Shown: positions 1-9,036 of the stretch, one piece after another
Numbering within the stretch: the stretch's first letter is position 1
Layout of the letters: every line of letters begins with the position of its first letter
Assembly (NCBI GenBank): GCA_003249935.1
Contig: QKHT01000312.1
Coordinates: forward strand, 1-35,105
DNA from: Bacteroidota bacterium
GTDB lineage: Bacteria; Bacteroidota; Bacteroidia; Bacteroidales; UBA5342
Direction: 5' to 3'
Length of the DNA: 35,105 nt
The notes under the pieces: model-generated
What the model saw: the letters and a program-made list of their open reading frames with translations, nothing else
Database searches by the model: none
Told to the model about the DNA's origin: nothing
Position numbers and translations under genes: made by a program

Positions 1-254
1 AGTCTTTTGTGGTTTTAAATGGTAAACCGGCTAAAAACTAAAAAGGCAGGAAATCTGCCCAAAGCCGATTCCTACCTTTTCTGCTAACCTTAAATCTAAT
101 ACTATGAAAAAAATCCCACTGCAAACGTACAACATTTTTATGTTGTACAACATGATAATATGGTTAAAAAGATTGAAATACCTGTTAAATAACATGTATT
201 TGTTGTTGCATAATTCAAAAAGAGTCATTTTTGATGCACAAATGATTGTTGTTT
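1..254 (+). other. Non-coding start of window, possible remnant of a SusC-type leader
   Basis: No convincing full gene is visible before mnmD. A small hairpin (GGCAG, 5-base loop, CTGCC) lies at 45-59. A 9-bp inverted repeat (GTACAACAT / ATGTTGTAC, 4-base loop) lies at 127-148. An ATG at 104 opens a 56-codon frame starting MKKIPLQTYN and closing at 274, inside mnmD. The opening, and the stretch before it (CTAACCTTAAATCT then ATGAAAAAA), resemble the leader and N-terminus of SusC/TonB-dependent receptor genes in Bacteroidota, but the frame soon loses any resemblance to a signal sequence. It may be a decayed receptor start or chance. I infer this from memory of the family only. Confidence 0.25.
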
Positions 255-911
255 ATGCAAATCGTAATTACTGAAGATGGTTCGAGTTCGGTTTATTTGC
301 CGGAACTTAATGAGCATTATCACTCAACGCATGGGGCAATACAGGAATCGGCACATGTTTTTATAGAAAATGGGCTTAAAAAAATAATTGGGGATCAAAT
401 CGTCATTCTTGAAATAGGATTTGGTACTGGTTTAAATGCATTACTTTCCTTACAGTATGCGATCAAAAACAACCTAAGAATATCTTATTATTCGCTCGAA
501 AAATTTCCGGTAGATCAGTCAATTTGGCGACAACTCAATTTTGCCGAGCTGTTGAATGATCATTTGGCGGTTCAGTTCGAAAAATTGCATACCTGCAACT
601 GGGAAACAATGGTATCAATTCATCCTAATTTCGAAATAATGAAAGTTAAAACCGATTTGGTAGATTTTTCGGCTGAACCTGATTTTTATGATCTGATTTT
701 TTTTGATGCTTTCGGACCGGATAAGCAACCCGAGATGTGGATCGAATCGCATTTACAAATGTTATTCCATTCGCAAAAGTCTCAGGGCGTTTTTACTACA
801 TACTGTGCAAAGGGTGAGGTGCGTCGCCGTTTACAGCGAAGTGGCTATGTGGTTTCGCGCTTGCCCGGACCGCCTGGTAAACGCGAAATGCTGAATGGTG
901 TAAAGCCTTAA
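255..911 (+). CDS. mnmD: tRNA (5-methylaminomethyl-2-thiouridine34) methyltransferase, MnmD type
   Basis: The 218-residue product is the stand-alone form of the methyltransferase half of MnmC (DUF752 family). It uses S-adenosylmethionine to methylate the aminomethyl group on wobble uridine 34 of certain tRNAs, in the cytoplasm. The SAM-binding loop EIGFGTGLNALL is at residues 53-64. The family block FFDAFGPDKQPEMW is at 149-162, TYCAKGEVRR follows near 182-191, and the C-terminal GPPGKREM is at 205-212. The length matches single-domain MnmD; the FAD oxidase half of MnmC is absent, as is usual outside proteobacteria. I chose the ATG at 255 rather than upstream TTG codons at 246 and 249 because the family starts just before the short beta strand QIVITEDGS. 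The gene appears to be monocistronic. MnmE, which makes the precursor modification, is also in this window, about 15 kb away. Confidence 0.93.
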   Translation: MQIVITEDGSSSVYLPELNEHYHSTHGAIQESAHVFIENGLKKIIGDQIVILEIGFGTGLNALLSLQYAIKNNLRISYYSLEKFPVDQSIWRQLNFAELLNDHLAVQFEKLHTCNWETMVSIHPNFEIMKVKTDLVDFSAEPDFYDLIFFDAFGPDKQPEMWIESHLQMLFHSQKSQGVFTTYCAKGEVRRRLQRSGYVVSRLPGPPGKREMLNGVKP

Positions 912-1232
912 AAATAAGTAAATTATTGCGTTTTTGAGGTTTTATACCTAATTTTGTGCGCGAAATTATTTTATGCATAATTTCTGAAATATTAGTGTGT
1001 TAACAAATTATTGAAAACTTTTTGGAGATATACTAAGTGTTTAACCTTCAATAATTCAGTGAGTTAATCCCAAATATTTGTTTACGGTGTTGCTGTTGGT
1101 GTGATTTCATTTGATTTTACATCCATAAAATGCCAAATTTGTATAAAGTCAGTTTATGAAAAATGGCTTGGATAAAAGATTTCACGCTGTTTTAAACTGG
1201 TATTAAAAATTGCTAATTAAATACTTTCGTAC
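912..1232. other. 321-base intergenic region with an orphan promoter-like motif
   Basis: No coding frame is supported here. A Bacteroidota-type promoter can be read on the plus strand: TTG at 926-928 and TAATTTTG at 949-956, spaced by 20 bases. It lies about 275 bases before the next gene. An inverted repeat GAAATTAT / ATAATTTC (962-969 and 977-984, 7-base loop) follows directly but has no T-run, so it is not a convincing terminator. The remainder is AT-rich and I see no tRNA or known small RNA fold in it. Confidence 0.3.
1222..1229 (+). promoter_or_regulatory. -7 promoter box candidate for the TPR gene
   Basis: TACTTTCG matches the Bacteroidota TAnnTTTG box at all fixed positions but one, and ends only 3 bases before the ATG at 1233. 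A transcript starting the usual few bases after this box would have almost no leader. I see no clear -33 TTTG at the expected distance, so this rests on one motif. Confidence 0.35.
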
Positions 1233-2654
1233 ATGAATAAGGGCTTTTCGAACGACGATGAGGAACTTGACCAACTGGCTAAGAAATTCGAGTCGATGAT
1301 GTCGAACAAACATGTCGGGTATTTCGATGTGGGAGAATATGAGCATCTGGCGAATCACTACCTGATGATTTTGGATATTTCCAAGGCTAAAACTGTAATT
1401 GAACAGGGGCTGAGACAACATCCTGCATCCGGCGAACTCCATTTGCTAAAAGCCAAGTGTATCCTCATGCAAGGTAATGTTAAAGAAGCGTTAATGTATC
1501 TTACAAATAATGAGTCGCAGTTCGAAAAAACGGATGCCGATTATTGGCTTTTATTAGGTGAGTTATGGCTCGAAACCGATAAAGAGGCTAAAGCCTTAGA
1601 CGCGTTTTCTCATGTAATGGCATTAAGTGCTGATGATTTTGATGAAACAGCATTAGATATTGGTATTGCTTTAGTGGGGCACGAACAGTACTCTCACGCC
1701 ATTCGTTTTTTGTTAAAGGGAATGGCGTTTAATCCCGAAAATCCGGGTATTCTTAATGAACTGGCGGTATGTTACGAGTTAATGAATATGGTTGAAAAGG
1801 CCATAGAATACTATAATAAACTGTTGGATGTTGATCCTTACAACGATGGTGCATGGTTCAGTTTGGGCTCCCTTTTACAACAACACGAAGCCTATAATCA
1901 GGCACTTGAAGCGTATGATTTTGCATTAGCTATTTCAGATTCGAACGAAATGGTTCTCATGAATAAGGGCATTGTGCTAATGAAACAAAAAAGATATGAT
2001 GAAGCAATTGATATATTTAAGAAGCACGGGCAGATTACCGGACAAGCCCAGCACGCTCTGATGCTAATTGCGGAATGTTTTGAGGAGACCGGGGATTTTG
2101 ATAAAGCTGCTTTTTATTATAGTGAAGCGGTTAACGAAAATCCTAAATACGAAGAAGCATGGCTTGGTTTAGGTTATTGCCGGTTCGAAACCGGGGCCTA
2201 TGATGAAAGTGCATTGTACTTTAAAAAAGCACTTCAGTTAAACAAAAAAAGCGACGAGGCATGGGCTGGTCTTGGTGATGCTTATGGCGCACTTGGTCTC
2301 GATGAAGAGGCCGTTGCTTCTTATCAGACTGCTATCACTATTAATCCCAATCTGGAAGATGTTTGGTCTTTATTGGCCGGGATATACATCGACAAACGGA
2401 ATTTTGTAAAAGCCGAATCTGTGCTGTCGCAAGCTTGGAATATTCACCCAACCAATATGGAAATTGGATTTGGGATGGCCATGTGTAAATACAAAAACGG
2501 ATTAAAAAACGAAACACTTAATTTGTTGAAATTACTACCCGGTTTAGATGCATCCCTGGCCGATAAATGGTTCGAAATTTTTCCGGATTGTAATAACGAC
2601 GAAGAGATCTACGAAACAGTTAAACGGATTGCAGTAAACCCCGGATTTAATTAG
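1233..2654 (+). CDS. Tetratricopeptide-repeat protein
   Basis: The 473-residue protein consists almost entirely of TPR helical hairpins of about 34 residues. Clear units include those around AEEDYAxFGSLLQQH-like positions 190-230, PKYEEAWLGLGYCRFETG near 310 and SDEAWAGLGDAYGALG near 340. TPR proteins are scaffolds that bind other proteins; no enzyme domain is visible. No signal peptide or membrane segment is present at the N-terminus (MNKGFSNDDEELDQLAKKFE), so it is probably cytoplasmic. Its stop codon overlaps that of the convergent tamB gene (2651-2654). Similar TPR proteins are common and of unknown role in Bacteroidota. The partner cannot be inferred from the sequence. Confidence 0.85.
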   Translation: MNKGFSNDDEELDQLAKKFESMMSNKHVGYFDVGEYEHLANHYLMILDISKAKTVIEQGLRQHPASGELHLLKAKCILMQGNVKEALMYLTNNESQFEKTDADYWLLLGELWLETDKEAKALDAFSHVMALSADDFDETALDIGIALVGHEQYSHAIRFLLKGMAFNPENPGILNELAVCYELMNMVEKAIEYYNKLLDVDPYNDGAWFSLGSLLQQHEAYNQALEAYDFALAISDSNEMVLMNKGIVLMKQKRYDEAIDIFKKHGQITGQAQHALMLIAECFEETGDFDKAAFYYSEAVNENPKYEEAWLGLGYCRFETGAYDESALYFKKALQLNKKSDEAWAGLGDAYGALGLDEEAVASYQTAITINPNLEDVWSLLAGIYIDKRNFVKAESVLSQAWNIHPTNMEIGFGMAMCKYKNGLKNETLNLLKLLPGLDASLADKWFEIFPDCNNDEEIYETVKRIAVNPGFN

Positions 2655-5600
2655 TTTTTGTTTGTTATTGCACTTGTGTTGGTTGTATCGGTCTTGTTCG
2701 GACTGTTCGGTTTTTGCCTTTTAAGTTTTTCGCGCATAGCCTTAAAAAGGTCGCTAAATGAGTTGAAATCCTTCTTATACATAATGCCTAAACCTTGAGT
2801 GGTTGGCGAAGTTTCGTAAAGAATGTTTTCGTTAGATCTTGAATAGGCTTTGAACATCAAACCCGGGGTGTTTTTAACCTTGTAAGTCACATCAAAATCA
2901 CCGATTATGTTTTCATTTGCAGTGGCTTTGTTGCTTCGGTATCCAACGTTTGTGTTAAACGAAAGACGATCATCGAGGATTTGTGTCGATAACATTACGT
3001 CAACCTCCTGATTCGACAATTCGTCCGATGGGCGATAGTTTACCCCAAGGTTAAAATCGTTCGAAATTTGTCCAAGCCAATTAGATAACTGACTGGATAA
3101 TAGTTCGGAAGCAGTGGAGAGTGCCGTGGTTTTAGATTGATTAATTGCCGATGCCTGGGTATTGTTTCCTCTGATATAATCGGGGGTATAAAACTGGTTT
3201 CGCATCAACAAAAATACTATCTGTCGGTTCATTTCCTCGTCGGAATTGATGACATTTCGAACACTTTGACGCGTCCCATCATCCATCGAAGGCAACTCTA
3301 TATCGAAAGTTATTGCCGGACTCAGCAAATTGCCATTCAGTTTCATCTTGGCTAAAACATCGGTTCGCCGGTTGGCATTCGCATTTCCATAGGTTTCTCC
3401 AAGCAAATCGTATAACGAGGCGCGGGTTCTGTAGTACGCGTTAATGTCCATTTGGGCTGTTAATAAGCCGCCGCTCCATTTTATTGTACTTCCTTCCTCT
3501 ACCTCAAATTTTTTGGTCATAATACGTTGAAGCGTAAATAAATAGTCTCCTTTAGTCACCGTATACGTACCATACATTTTTACATCAGTCTCTTCCGAGT
3601 CGAATATTACATTAATATTGCCTGTCCCATTTCCCCGAATAATATCTCCCATTTTTTCGTCAAAAATCAATTCTGCGGTTGCATCAGGTGTGGCTTCAAC
3701 CGAAAGGTTCACCAATACGCCTTTGGATAGCTGACGAGCCGAAATCGGATCTGTAATTTTATTTACGGCTGAACCGGCTTTGGTGGCCGAAGTAAATATA
3801 ACAAAACTGTTGTCCGATGCTTTTGTTTTATCCGAAATTGGAATACTAAGCGAGGAGTTTGGCATTGTTTTCATTTTAATGTCGAGTGTGGCTTTTTGAT
3901 TTGGATTTGTGATGTTTAAAATGCCGGAAGCAAATACATTTCCAAAAAGCGGTAACTTATCGGGTTTTGAAGTATTGAGAACATTAAAGTTATCTACCGA
4001 TAGTTTAAGGTCGAATACCATATTTTTAAATACATCGTGGTTGATATAGCCTGAGAATTGCCCTTTATTTCCGTCTTTATCGAAAATATGCATGTTTTTG
4101 AATTTAATTTGGTGCGGTTTAAGTTCAATGCTGTCTGTTAAGTTGTATGTTGTACCAAGCAGATCGATATCAACAAAGGCATTTTGCATGAATACCGCAC
4201 CGTCGAATTGTGGTTTTTTAAGTGAACCAATTAGTTTCATTTTACCCGAAGCCAGTCCCCTGATATTTTGAACCACACCATCGAGATAAGGTTTTAAAAA
4301 GTCGATTTTAAGCTTGTCGAGTTTCATATTAAGATGAACGCTATCTGCTTCGGGGCTGTAAATGCCTGTTACATCAAGTGGAACAACGTTCCCTTTTTGA
4401 TTTTTTAGCGAAACGTCCACAATCTTTCGTGTATTATCGTAATTCGAATGAATATAAAAGTCGCCATAAAAAACGTTGTTCACATATGCATCATTGTAAA
4501 TAAGGTCTATATTGAGTTTAGGAGATTGTAAAACCGATGACATGCCAATGTTCCCTGAAAGTTTACCTTGTAATTTTGGATTTTTGAGTCCGGCCATTGT
4601 GCTCAGATATTCGAGTTCGACGCCATTAAGTTTTACTCTCATTGTATCTTCCGCCAGCCCGGAAACCACACCGTCGATATTCAGAAAAAGGTTGTCGTGG
4701 CTCATTTTAAGCGAATTTACTTCATATCTCTTTTTTTGTAGTATTAAGGTAGCCGGTTCAATTTGCCAAAGAGAATCGCCAAGCATTATTTTGGATGAAT
4801 TTAGCTTTACATTATAGACCATATTGTTCTTCTCTTCGTCCAAAGCAATGGTTGTATTCATTGAAATGTTCCCTCCAAAGTCCTGGTTTGAATTGCTCCA
4901 TACTATTTTAGAATAAAGCACATCCGAAGCTATATCATTAATCAGCGTAATGTTTTTTAATTCGCGGGTCCCCAATCTCAGGTTTTTAGCTCTGATGTCG
5001 AGTTTTCCCCCTGTTTTTTCTCTTGAGTTAAACATTAGGTCGAGGTTTTGAACATCGCCTTTGCCAAATGATAATCCATCGGATTTTAATAGCATTTCGT
5101 AGCGTTTTTCAGCGTCAAACACGTTGGCCCTAACCTCCACCGGAGCGGTATTAAACGATTTTATTTCGAGAACTTTAGCTATGTTTTCGAGTGGTTTTAT
5201 GTTGGCATACAATGTAAAAGCATTTTGACCTAATTTTGGGTCGATCGTGTATTTTTGTTTTACTGAGGGTATGTGTTGAAATAGATTTGCAGGTATGGTT
5301 TGTGCCATTGCCTTAAAGTTGTATGGCCCCGATAATCTTATTTCGCCTACGGAAGAGAGTAGTTTTATTCCCGGAATCAGTCCATTGGGGTTCAGCCATA
5401 ATGAAAGAGAGTCGAGGTTGAACTTTCCATTATTATTGTTGTAATTCAAGCGTTCAATTTTAATATTTCCGGTTAAATTATCGATACTATTGCCCGAAAT
5501 GTAGGTTGATACGCTGGCATTAAGAATACCTTCGGGGAATTTTTTCCAGAGATTGAGATTTGAAAAATTAACGTGGTGAAGGTTTGCTTTAAAGTCATAA

Positions 5601-7138
5601 AGGGGTAGCGTATTTGTAAAGTCGATGTCGCCGGCAAAATTAAGATCTATGTTAGGGTCGCTGATATTCAGATTGCCACTAAACATCTCGTCTTCGAAAT
5701 ATCCGTTTATGTCTACATTTTTATAAGTATAGTCCATAAATTCTATTTCAGAAACCTGTCCGTTAGCATCAAAAGTAAGTTCTTTATCTACACTGTTGTA
5801 TTGGCCATGTGTCGAAATCTTCATGTTGAGTTTTCCTACCTTATCGTTATTTAAAAGCTGGCCTAACCTTACATTTTCGGTAGAAAGGGTGCCTGAAAAA
5901 GATGCCTCACCTTTTTTGCTGATATTGATACTTACATCCGAACCTATGTTGCCAAGTTTTGAAATCAATTTGCCATAACTTACAATCTGATCGGTAAAAC
6001 CTGTGAGTTTACCCGTATATCTTAATTCGCCTAAAGTGTTGAATATTTTGTCGTTAGTAATGGGCTTAGCGGCAAGTTTGTTGTATAGAGATGGAAACTT
6101 GTCTGCTTTAATTTGCAGATTGCTGAAATTAAAATGGTAAAATACATTCTTCATTACCGGCATTCCGACTAAATTTCCATCGAACGAAAAATCGAGCAAG
6201 TCGCTGTAAGTAAGGTTAAAATCAGAAAATTTTATGTCGTTTACAGTCCCCTTCGTTTTCCCGGTCAGGCGTAACGCTTCATCCAAACCGTTAAGTTTTG
6301 CATTGAAAAACCGAAAGTCGGAAGGTGTAATGCGTACTTCATTTAAATCGATTGTAAACTTTAGTTTTTCAATGCTTCTTACTTTCGATAATAGTGAGTC
6401 GGAGGAGAGGGATAACGAGGTGAGATTGATGATTGATTGAGGGAATTGTGCAAATATTTCCTTCATTACCACCGCTTTGGACGAAACCGTAGCCGAACCG
6501 AAAAGCTTGTTGAGAATCAGTCCATCGTTTCCGGTAAAACTTAATTTGGATATTTCGAAATTGGTGCTGTCCTTGGCAAGTATTTCTATTCCCGACGATA
6601 GATTAATGGCCTGAATGTTATACGTTTTGGCCGTTGAATCGGAATTGTTTTGCATAAAAAAGCGGCCATTTGTAATTTTTAACCGGCCGGGGTGTATAAT
6701 CCAATCGCTTTTTGTTGTGTCTTTTTTTGAAAATTGTTCTCGCAGAAATGAAAAATTCCAATGGGCCGAATCGAGCTTTACCAGTTTTACCAAAGGATTT
6801 TCAAGTTCAACTGACCTGATTTTCAGCTTTTTTTCTTTTAGGCTGAACCCGCCGAGCGCAATTCGGATTGTTGGTATAAATGCAATGGTGTCATTGTTTT
6901 GGTCGCTTAAGTATACCTCTTTAAGGCTAAGAGTTCGCAGAAAATCGAGGTCGATATACTTTATAGTCATTTTATTTCCCAATCTGTAACTCAATTCTCC
7001 CAAAATGAATTTTGAGGCCACAGTTTGCAACCTGCTGTTACTTAACAGAAATACTATGATTATCGGAACCGAAATGGTTGCGAGTAAGAAACGGCCAAAT
7101 ATTTTGCGTTTATTTTTAATATCTTTGTTCGGTTTTAT
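2651..7138 (-). CDS. tamB: TamB-type translocation and assembly module protein (DUF490)
   Basis: This very large protein belongs to the AsmA/TamB group of bridge-like proteins, which span the periplasm from an inner-membrane anchor and help outer-membrane assembly or lipid transport. Most of the chain is repetitive beta strands of the form 'xLxLxGxV', as expected for a long hydrophobic groove. The C-terminal third carries the TamB domain, including RQIVFLLMRNQFY and a late LSSQLSNWLGQISNDFNLGVNYRP segment. The first TTG start would be at 7030, giving 1459 residues, but the frame stays open upstream and there encodes a good membrane anchor (FGRFLLATISVPIIIVFLL). No ATG, GTG or TTG precedes that anchor. 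I extended to an ATA codon at 7138, just after a promoter box, giving about 1495 residues. The true start could instead be the ATT at 7120-7118. The gene is divergent from tsaD. Confidence 0.8.
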   Translation of the reverse strand: MKPNKDIKNKRKIFGRFLLATISVPIIIVFLLSNSRLQTVASKFILGELSYRLGNKMTIKYIDLDFLRTLSLKEVYLSDQNNDTIAFIPTIRIALGGFSLKEKKLKIRSVELENPLVKLVKLDSAHWNFSFLREQFSKKDTTKSDWIIHPGRLKITNGRFFMQNNSDSTAKTYNIQAINLSSGIEILAKDSTNFEISKLSFTGNDGLILNKLFGSATVSSKAVVMKEIFAQFPQSIINLTSLSLSSDSLLSKVRSIEKLKFTIDLNEVRITPSDFRFFNAKLNGLDEALRLTGKTKGTVNDIKFSDFNLTYSDLLDFSFDGNLVGMPVMKNVFYHFNFSNLQIKADKFPSLYNKLAAKPITNDKIFNTLGELRYTGKLTGFTDQIVSYGKLISKLGNIGSDVSINISKKGEASFSGTLSTENVRLGQLLNNDKVGKLNMKISTHGQYNSVDKELTFDANGQVSEIEFMDYTYKNVDINGYFEDEMFSGNLNISDPNIDLNFAGDIDFTNTLPLYDFKANLHHVNFSNLNLWKKFPEGILNASVSTYISGNSIDNLTGNIKIERLNYNNNNGKFNLDSLSLWLNPNGLIPGIKLLSSVGEIRLSGPYNFKAMAQTIPANLFQHIPSVKQKYTIDPKLGQNAFTLYANIKPLENIAKVLEIKSFNTAPVEVRANVFDAEKRYEMLLKSDGLSFGKGDVQNLDLMFNSREKTGGKLDIRAKNLRLGTRELKNITLINDIASDVLYSKIVWSNSNQDFGGNISMNTTIALDEEKNNMVYNVKLNSSKIMLGDSLWQIEPATLILQKKRYEVNSLKMSHDNLFLNIDGVVSGLAEDTMRVKLNGVELEYLSTMAGLKNPKLQGKLSGNIGMSSVLQSPKLNIDLIYNDAYVNNVFYGDFYIHSNYDNTRKIVDVSLKNQKGNVVPLDVTGIYSPEADSVHLNMKLDKLKIDFLKPYLDGVVQNIRGLASGKMKLIGSLKKPQFDGAVFMQNAFVDIDLLGTTYNLTDSIELKPHQIKFKNMHIFDKDGNKGQFSGYINHDVFKNMVFDLKLSVDNFNVLNTSKPDKLPLFGNVFASGILNITNPNQKATLDIKMKTMPNSSLSIPISDKTKASDNSFVIFTSATKAGSAVNKITDPISARQLSKGVLVNLSVEATPDATAELIFDEKMGDIIRGNGTGNINVIFDSEETDVKMYGTYTVTKGDYLFTLQRIMTKKFEVEEGSTIKWSGGLLTAQMDINAYYRTRASLYDLLGETYGNANANRRTDVLAKMKLNGNLLSPAITFDIELPSMDDGTRQSVRNVINSDEEMNRQIVFLLMRNQFYTPDYIRGNNTQASAINQSKTTALSTASELLSSQLSNWLGQISNDFNLGVNYRPSDELSNQEVDVMLSTQILDDRLSFNTNVGYRSNKATANENIIGDFDVTYKVKNTPGLMFKAYSRSNENILYETSPTTQGLGIMYKKDFNSFSDLFKAMREKLKRQKPNSPNKTDTTNTSAITNKN

Positions 7139-7142
7139 TGCA

Positions 7143-7150
7143 CAAAAATA
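7143..7150 (-). promoter_or_regulatory. -7 promoter box candidate for tamB
   Basis: On the minus strand 7150 to 7143 reads TATTTTTG, a perfect TAnnTTTG box. The expected start of transcription, about 5-7 bases on, falls near 7136-7138. This is where the in-frame ATA codon proposed as the tamB start lies, so the mRNA may be leaderless. Confidence 0.45.
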
Positions 7151-7195
7151 GCAAAAAGAACAGTATGTTTTTCAATCGTTTCCGATAGTTTTTAT

Positions 7196-8215
7196 ATGAG
7201 TATTACAATTTTAGGTATTGAGTCGTCGTGCGATGATACATCGGCTGCGGTGATCCGCGACGGGGTTATTCTTTCGAACGTGGTTGCAGGGCAGGATGTT
7301 CACATTACTTACGGCGGTGTGGTACCCGAATTGGCCAGTCGTGCGCATCAGCAAAGTGTTGTGCCAGTGGTTGATGCTGCAATTAAAGCCGCAGGAATTG
7401 ATTGCTCCGAATTGTCGGCTGTGGCCTTTACCCGTGGGCCCGGTTTATTAGGCTCACTTTTAGTCGGCAGTTCATTTGCAAAAGGTTTGGCCCGTGCGCT
7501 CGATATTCCTATCATTGATGTAAACCACTTGCAAGCGCATGTTTTAGCACTTTTTATACAACAACCAGATAAAAAAACAGATACGCCGCGTTTCCCGTTC
7601 CTTTGTTTACTGGTATCGGGTGGAAATTCGCAAATTATTTTAGTGAAAAGCGAACTCGATATGGAGGTTATCGGGCAAACAATTGACGATGCCGCCGGCG
7701 AAGCATTCGATAAATGTGCAAAAATTATGGGACTACCTTATCCCGGAGGCCCTCTGATTGATAAATATGCATTGGATGGCGATGCCACAAAGTTTGAATT
7801 TGCCAAACCCCGAATGGAAGGGTATAATTATAGTTTTAGCGGATTAAAAACGTCGTTTCTCTACTTTTTGCGGGATCGATTAATTGAAAATCCCGATTTT
7901 ATTCAACAAAATCTGGCTGATTTATGCGCTTCACTGCAAAAAACAATCATAGATATATTGTTGAATAAACTTAAAAAGGCAGCCAAAGATTTAAATATAA
8001 ACCAAATTGCTATTGCGGGCGGCGTTTCGGCGAATTCCGGACTACGTAATGTGCTTACGCAAATGGCTGTAAAACAACGTTGGGAAGTGTTCATTCCGCC
8101 TGTTGCCTATACCACCGATAATGCGGCAATGGTGGCTATTACCGGTTATTACCGATTTATTGCCGGGCAGTTTGCAACGTATGATATGACTCCGTTTTCG
8201 AGAACTGTAATTTGA
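7196..8215 (+). CDS. tsaD: tRNA N6-adenosine threonylcarbamoyltransferase TsaD
   Basis: TsaD transfers the threonylcarbamoyl group from TC-AMP to adenosine 37 of ANN-decoding tRNAs (t6A), working with TsaB and TsaE in the cytoplasm. The 339-residue length is normal. The ASKHA-fold start GIESSCDDTSAAV is at residues 7-19. The metal-binding histidines are H111 and H115 in NHLQAH. The phosphate loop VSGGNSQ follows near 143-149, and IAGGVSANSGLR and TDNAAMVA are near the C-terminus. The ATG at 7196 gives the usual N-terminus with no extension. It is divergent from tamB with 57 bases between proposed starts. TsaB and TsaE are not in this window. Confidence 0.97.
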   Translation: MSITILGIESSCDDTSAAVIRDGVILSNVVAGQDVHITYGGVVPELASRAHQQSVVPVVDAAIKAAGIDCSELSAVAFTRGPGLLGSLLVGSSFAKGLARALDIPIIDVNHLQAHVLALFIQQPDKKTDTPRFPFLCLLVSGGNSQIILVKSELDMEVIGQTIDDAAGEAFDKCAKIMGLPYPGGPLIDKYALDGDATKFEFAKPRMEGYNYSFSGLKTSFLYFLRDRLIENPDFIQQNLADLCASLQKTIIDILLNKLKKAAKDLNINQIAIAGGVSANSGLRNVLTQMAVKQRWEVFIPPVAYTTDNAAMVAITGYYRFIAGQFATYDMTPFSRTVI

Positions 8216-8385
8216 TGAACAGATCGTTAGATTTAACAAGGTTCGATGGTCGAAAAAATTTTACAGGCACATTAGCAATAATTTGTGAAAACAGCCTCTG
8301 ATATTAATGGTTTGAGCACAATGGATAATAAAAATATGTTGAGTTATTATTAATAAAATTCGTACTAATTTAATAATTATACATT

Positions 8386-8964
8386 ATGGAAAAAAGTTTA
8401 AAGGGAACGCAAACAGAAAAACACCTGATGATGGCTTTCGCAGGCGAATCTCAGGCGCGCAACAGGTATACCATGTACGCAAAAATTGCCAAAAAGGAAG
8501 GGTATGAACAAATTGGTTCAATTTTTTTACAAACGGCCGATCACGAAGCCGCTCATGCTAAACGTTTTTACCGTTTACTTGGTGGGGGAACGGTTGAAAT
8601 TACGGCCACCTTCCCGGCCGGACCAGGAGGAACCACCATCGAAAATCTGATGGAATCCATTCATGGCGAGAGCGAGGAGAGCCACGAGTTATATCCCTAT
8701 TTTGCTAAAGTTGCTGCCGAAGAAGGTTTTACCGCTATTGCCTCAGCTTTTAAGGCGGTTGCAAAAGCCGAGCAGACGCATGAAAGCCGTTTTACGAAAT
8801 TGCTTGCAAATATTCAGGCCGATTGCGTGTTCGAGCGCGATGAAGTGGTTAAATGGATGTGCACTAAATGTGGTTATGTTCACGAAGGCAAGAAAGCACT
8901 GGCCAATTGTCCGGCGTGTCTGCACCCAAAAGAGTATTTCGAAATTCTTGCAGAGAACTATTAA
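8386..8964 (+). CDS. rbr: Rubrerythrin (peroxide-reducing diiron protein)
   Basis: Rubrerythrin reduces hydrogen peroxide to water and is typical of anaerobes and microaerophiles. The 192-residue protein has a ferritin-like four-helix domain at about 1-145 with the diiron ligands: E21 in AGESQARNRY, E54 and H57 in HEAAH, a further Glu pair around E97-E98, and E129 and H132 in EQTH. A rubredoxin-like Fe(Cys)4 domain follows, with C159/C162 and C175/C178. All ligands are present, so it should be functional. It stands alone with a 170-base upstream region and is followed by a strong terminator shared with the convergent pgl gene. Its presence fits an organism with limited oxygen tolerance. Confidence 0.96.
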   Translation: MEKSLKGTQTEKHLMMAFAGESQARNRYTMYAKIAKKEGYEQIGSIFLQTADHEAAHAKRFYRLLGGGTVEITATFPAGPGGTTIENLMESIHGESEESHELYPYFAKVAAEEGFTAIASAFKAVAKAEQTHESRFTKLLANIQADCVFERDEVVKWMCTKCGYVHEGKKALANCPACLHPKEYFEILAENY

Positions 8965-8980
8965 TCTGGGAATTAAATAA

Positions 8981-9009
8981 AAAAGGCAGTCCGTAATGGA
9001 TTGCCTTTT
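8981..9009. terminator. Bidirectional intrinsic terminator between rbr and pgl
   Basis: A 12-bp stem with one G-U wobble (AAAAGGCAGTCC 8981-8992, GGATTGCCTTTT 8998-9009) encloses a 5-base loop. A T-run follows on the plus strand, and an A-run precedes it, which gives a T-run on the minus strand. It lies 16 bases after the rbr stop and 27 bases beyond the pgl stop, so it can end both convergent transcripts. Confidence 0.85.
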
Positions 9010-9036
9010 TGTATTATCGTGTTATTTTCATTGAAT

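Noticed and set aside
142-151. GTTGTACAAC shared between the window start and the island palindrome at 20421-20430
   Set aside because: A single 10-base palindrome shared by two distant, unrelated regions is not enough to infer a common site.
6234-6989. Plus-strand frames inside tamB
   Set aside because: They are shadows of the long minus-strand coding sequence and show no protein-like features of their own.
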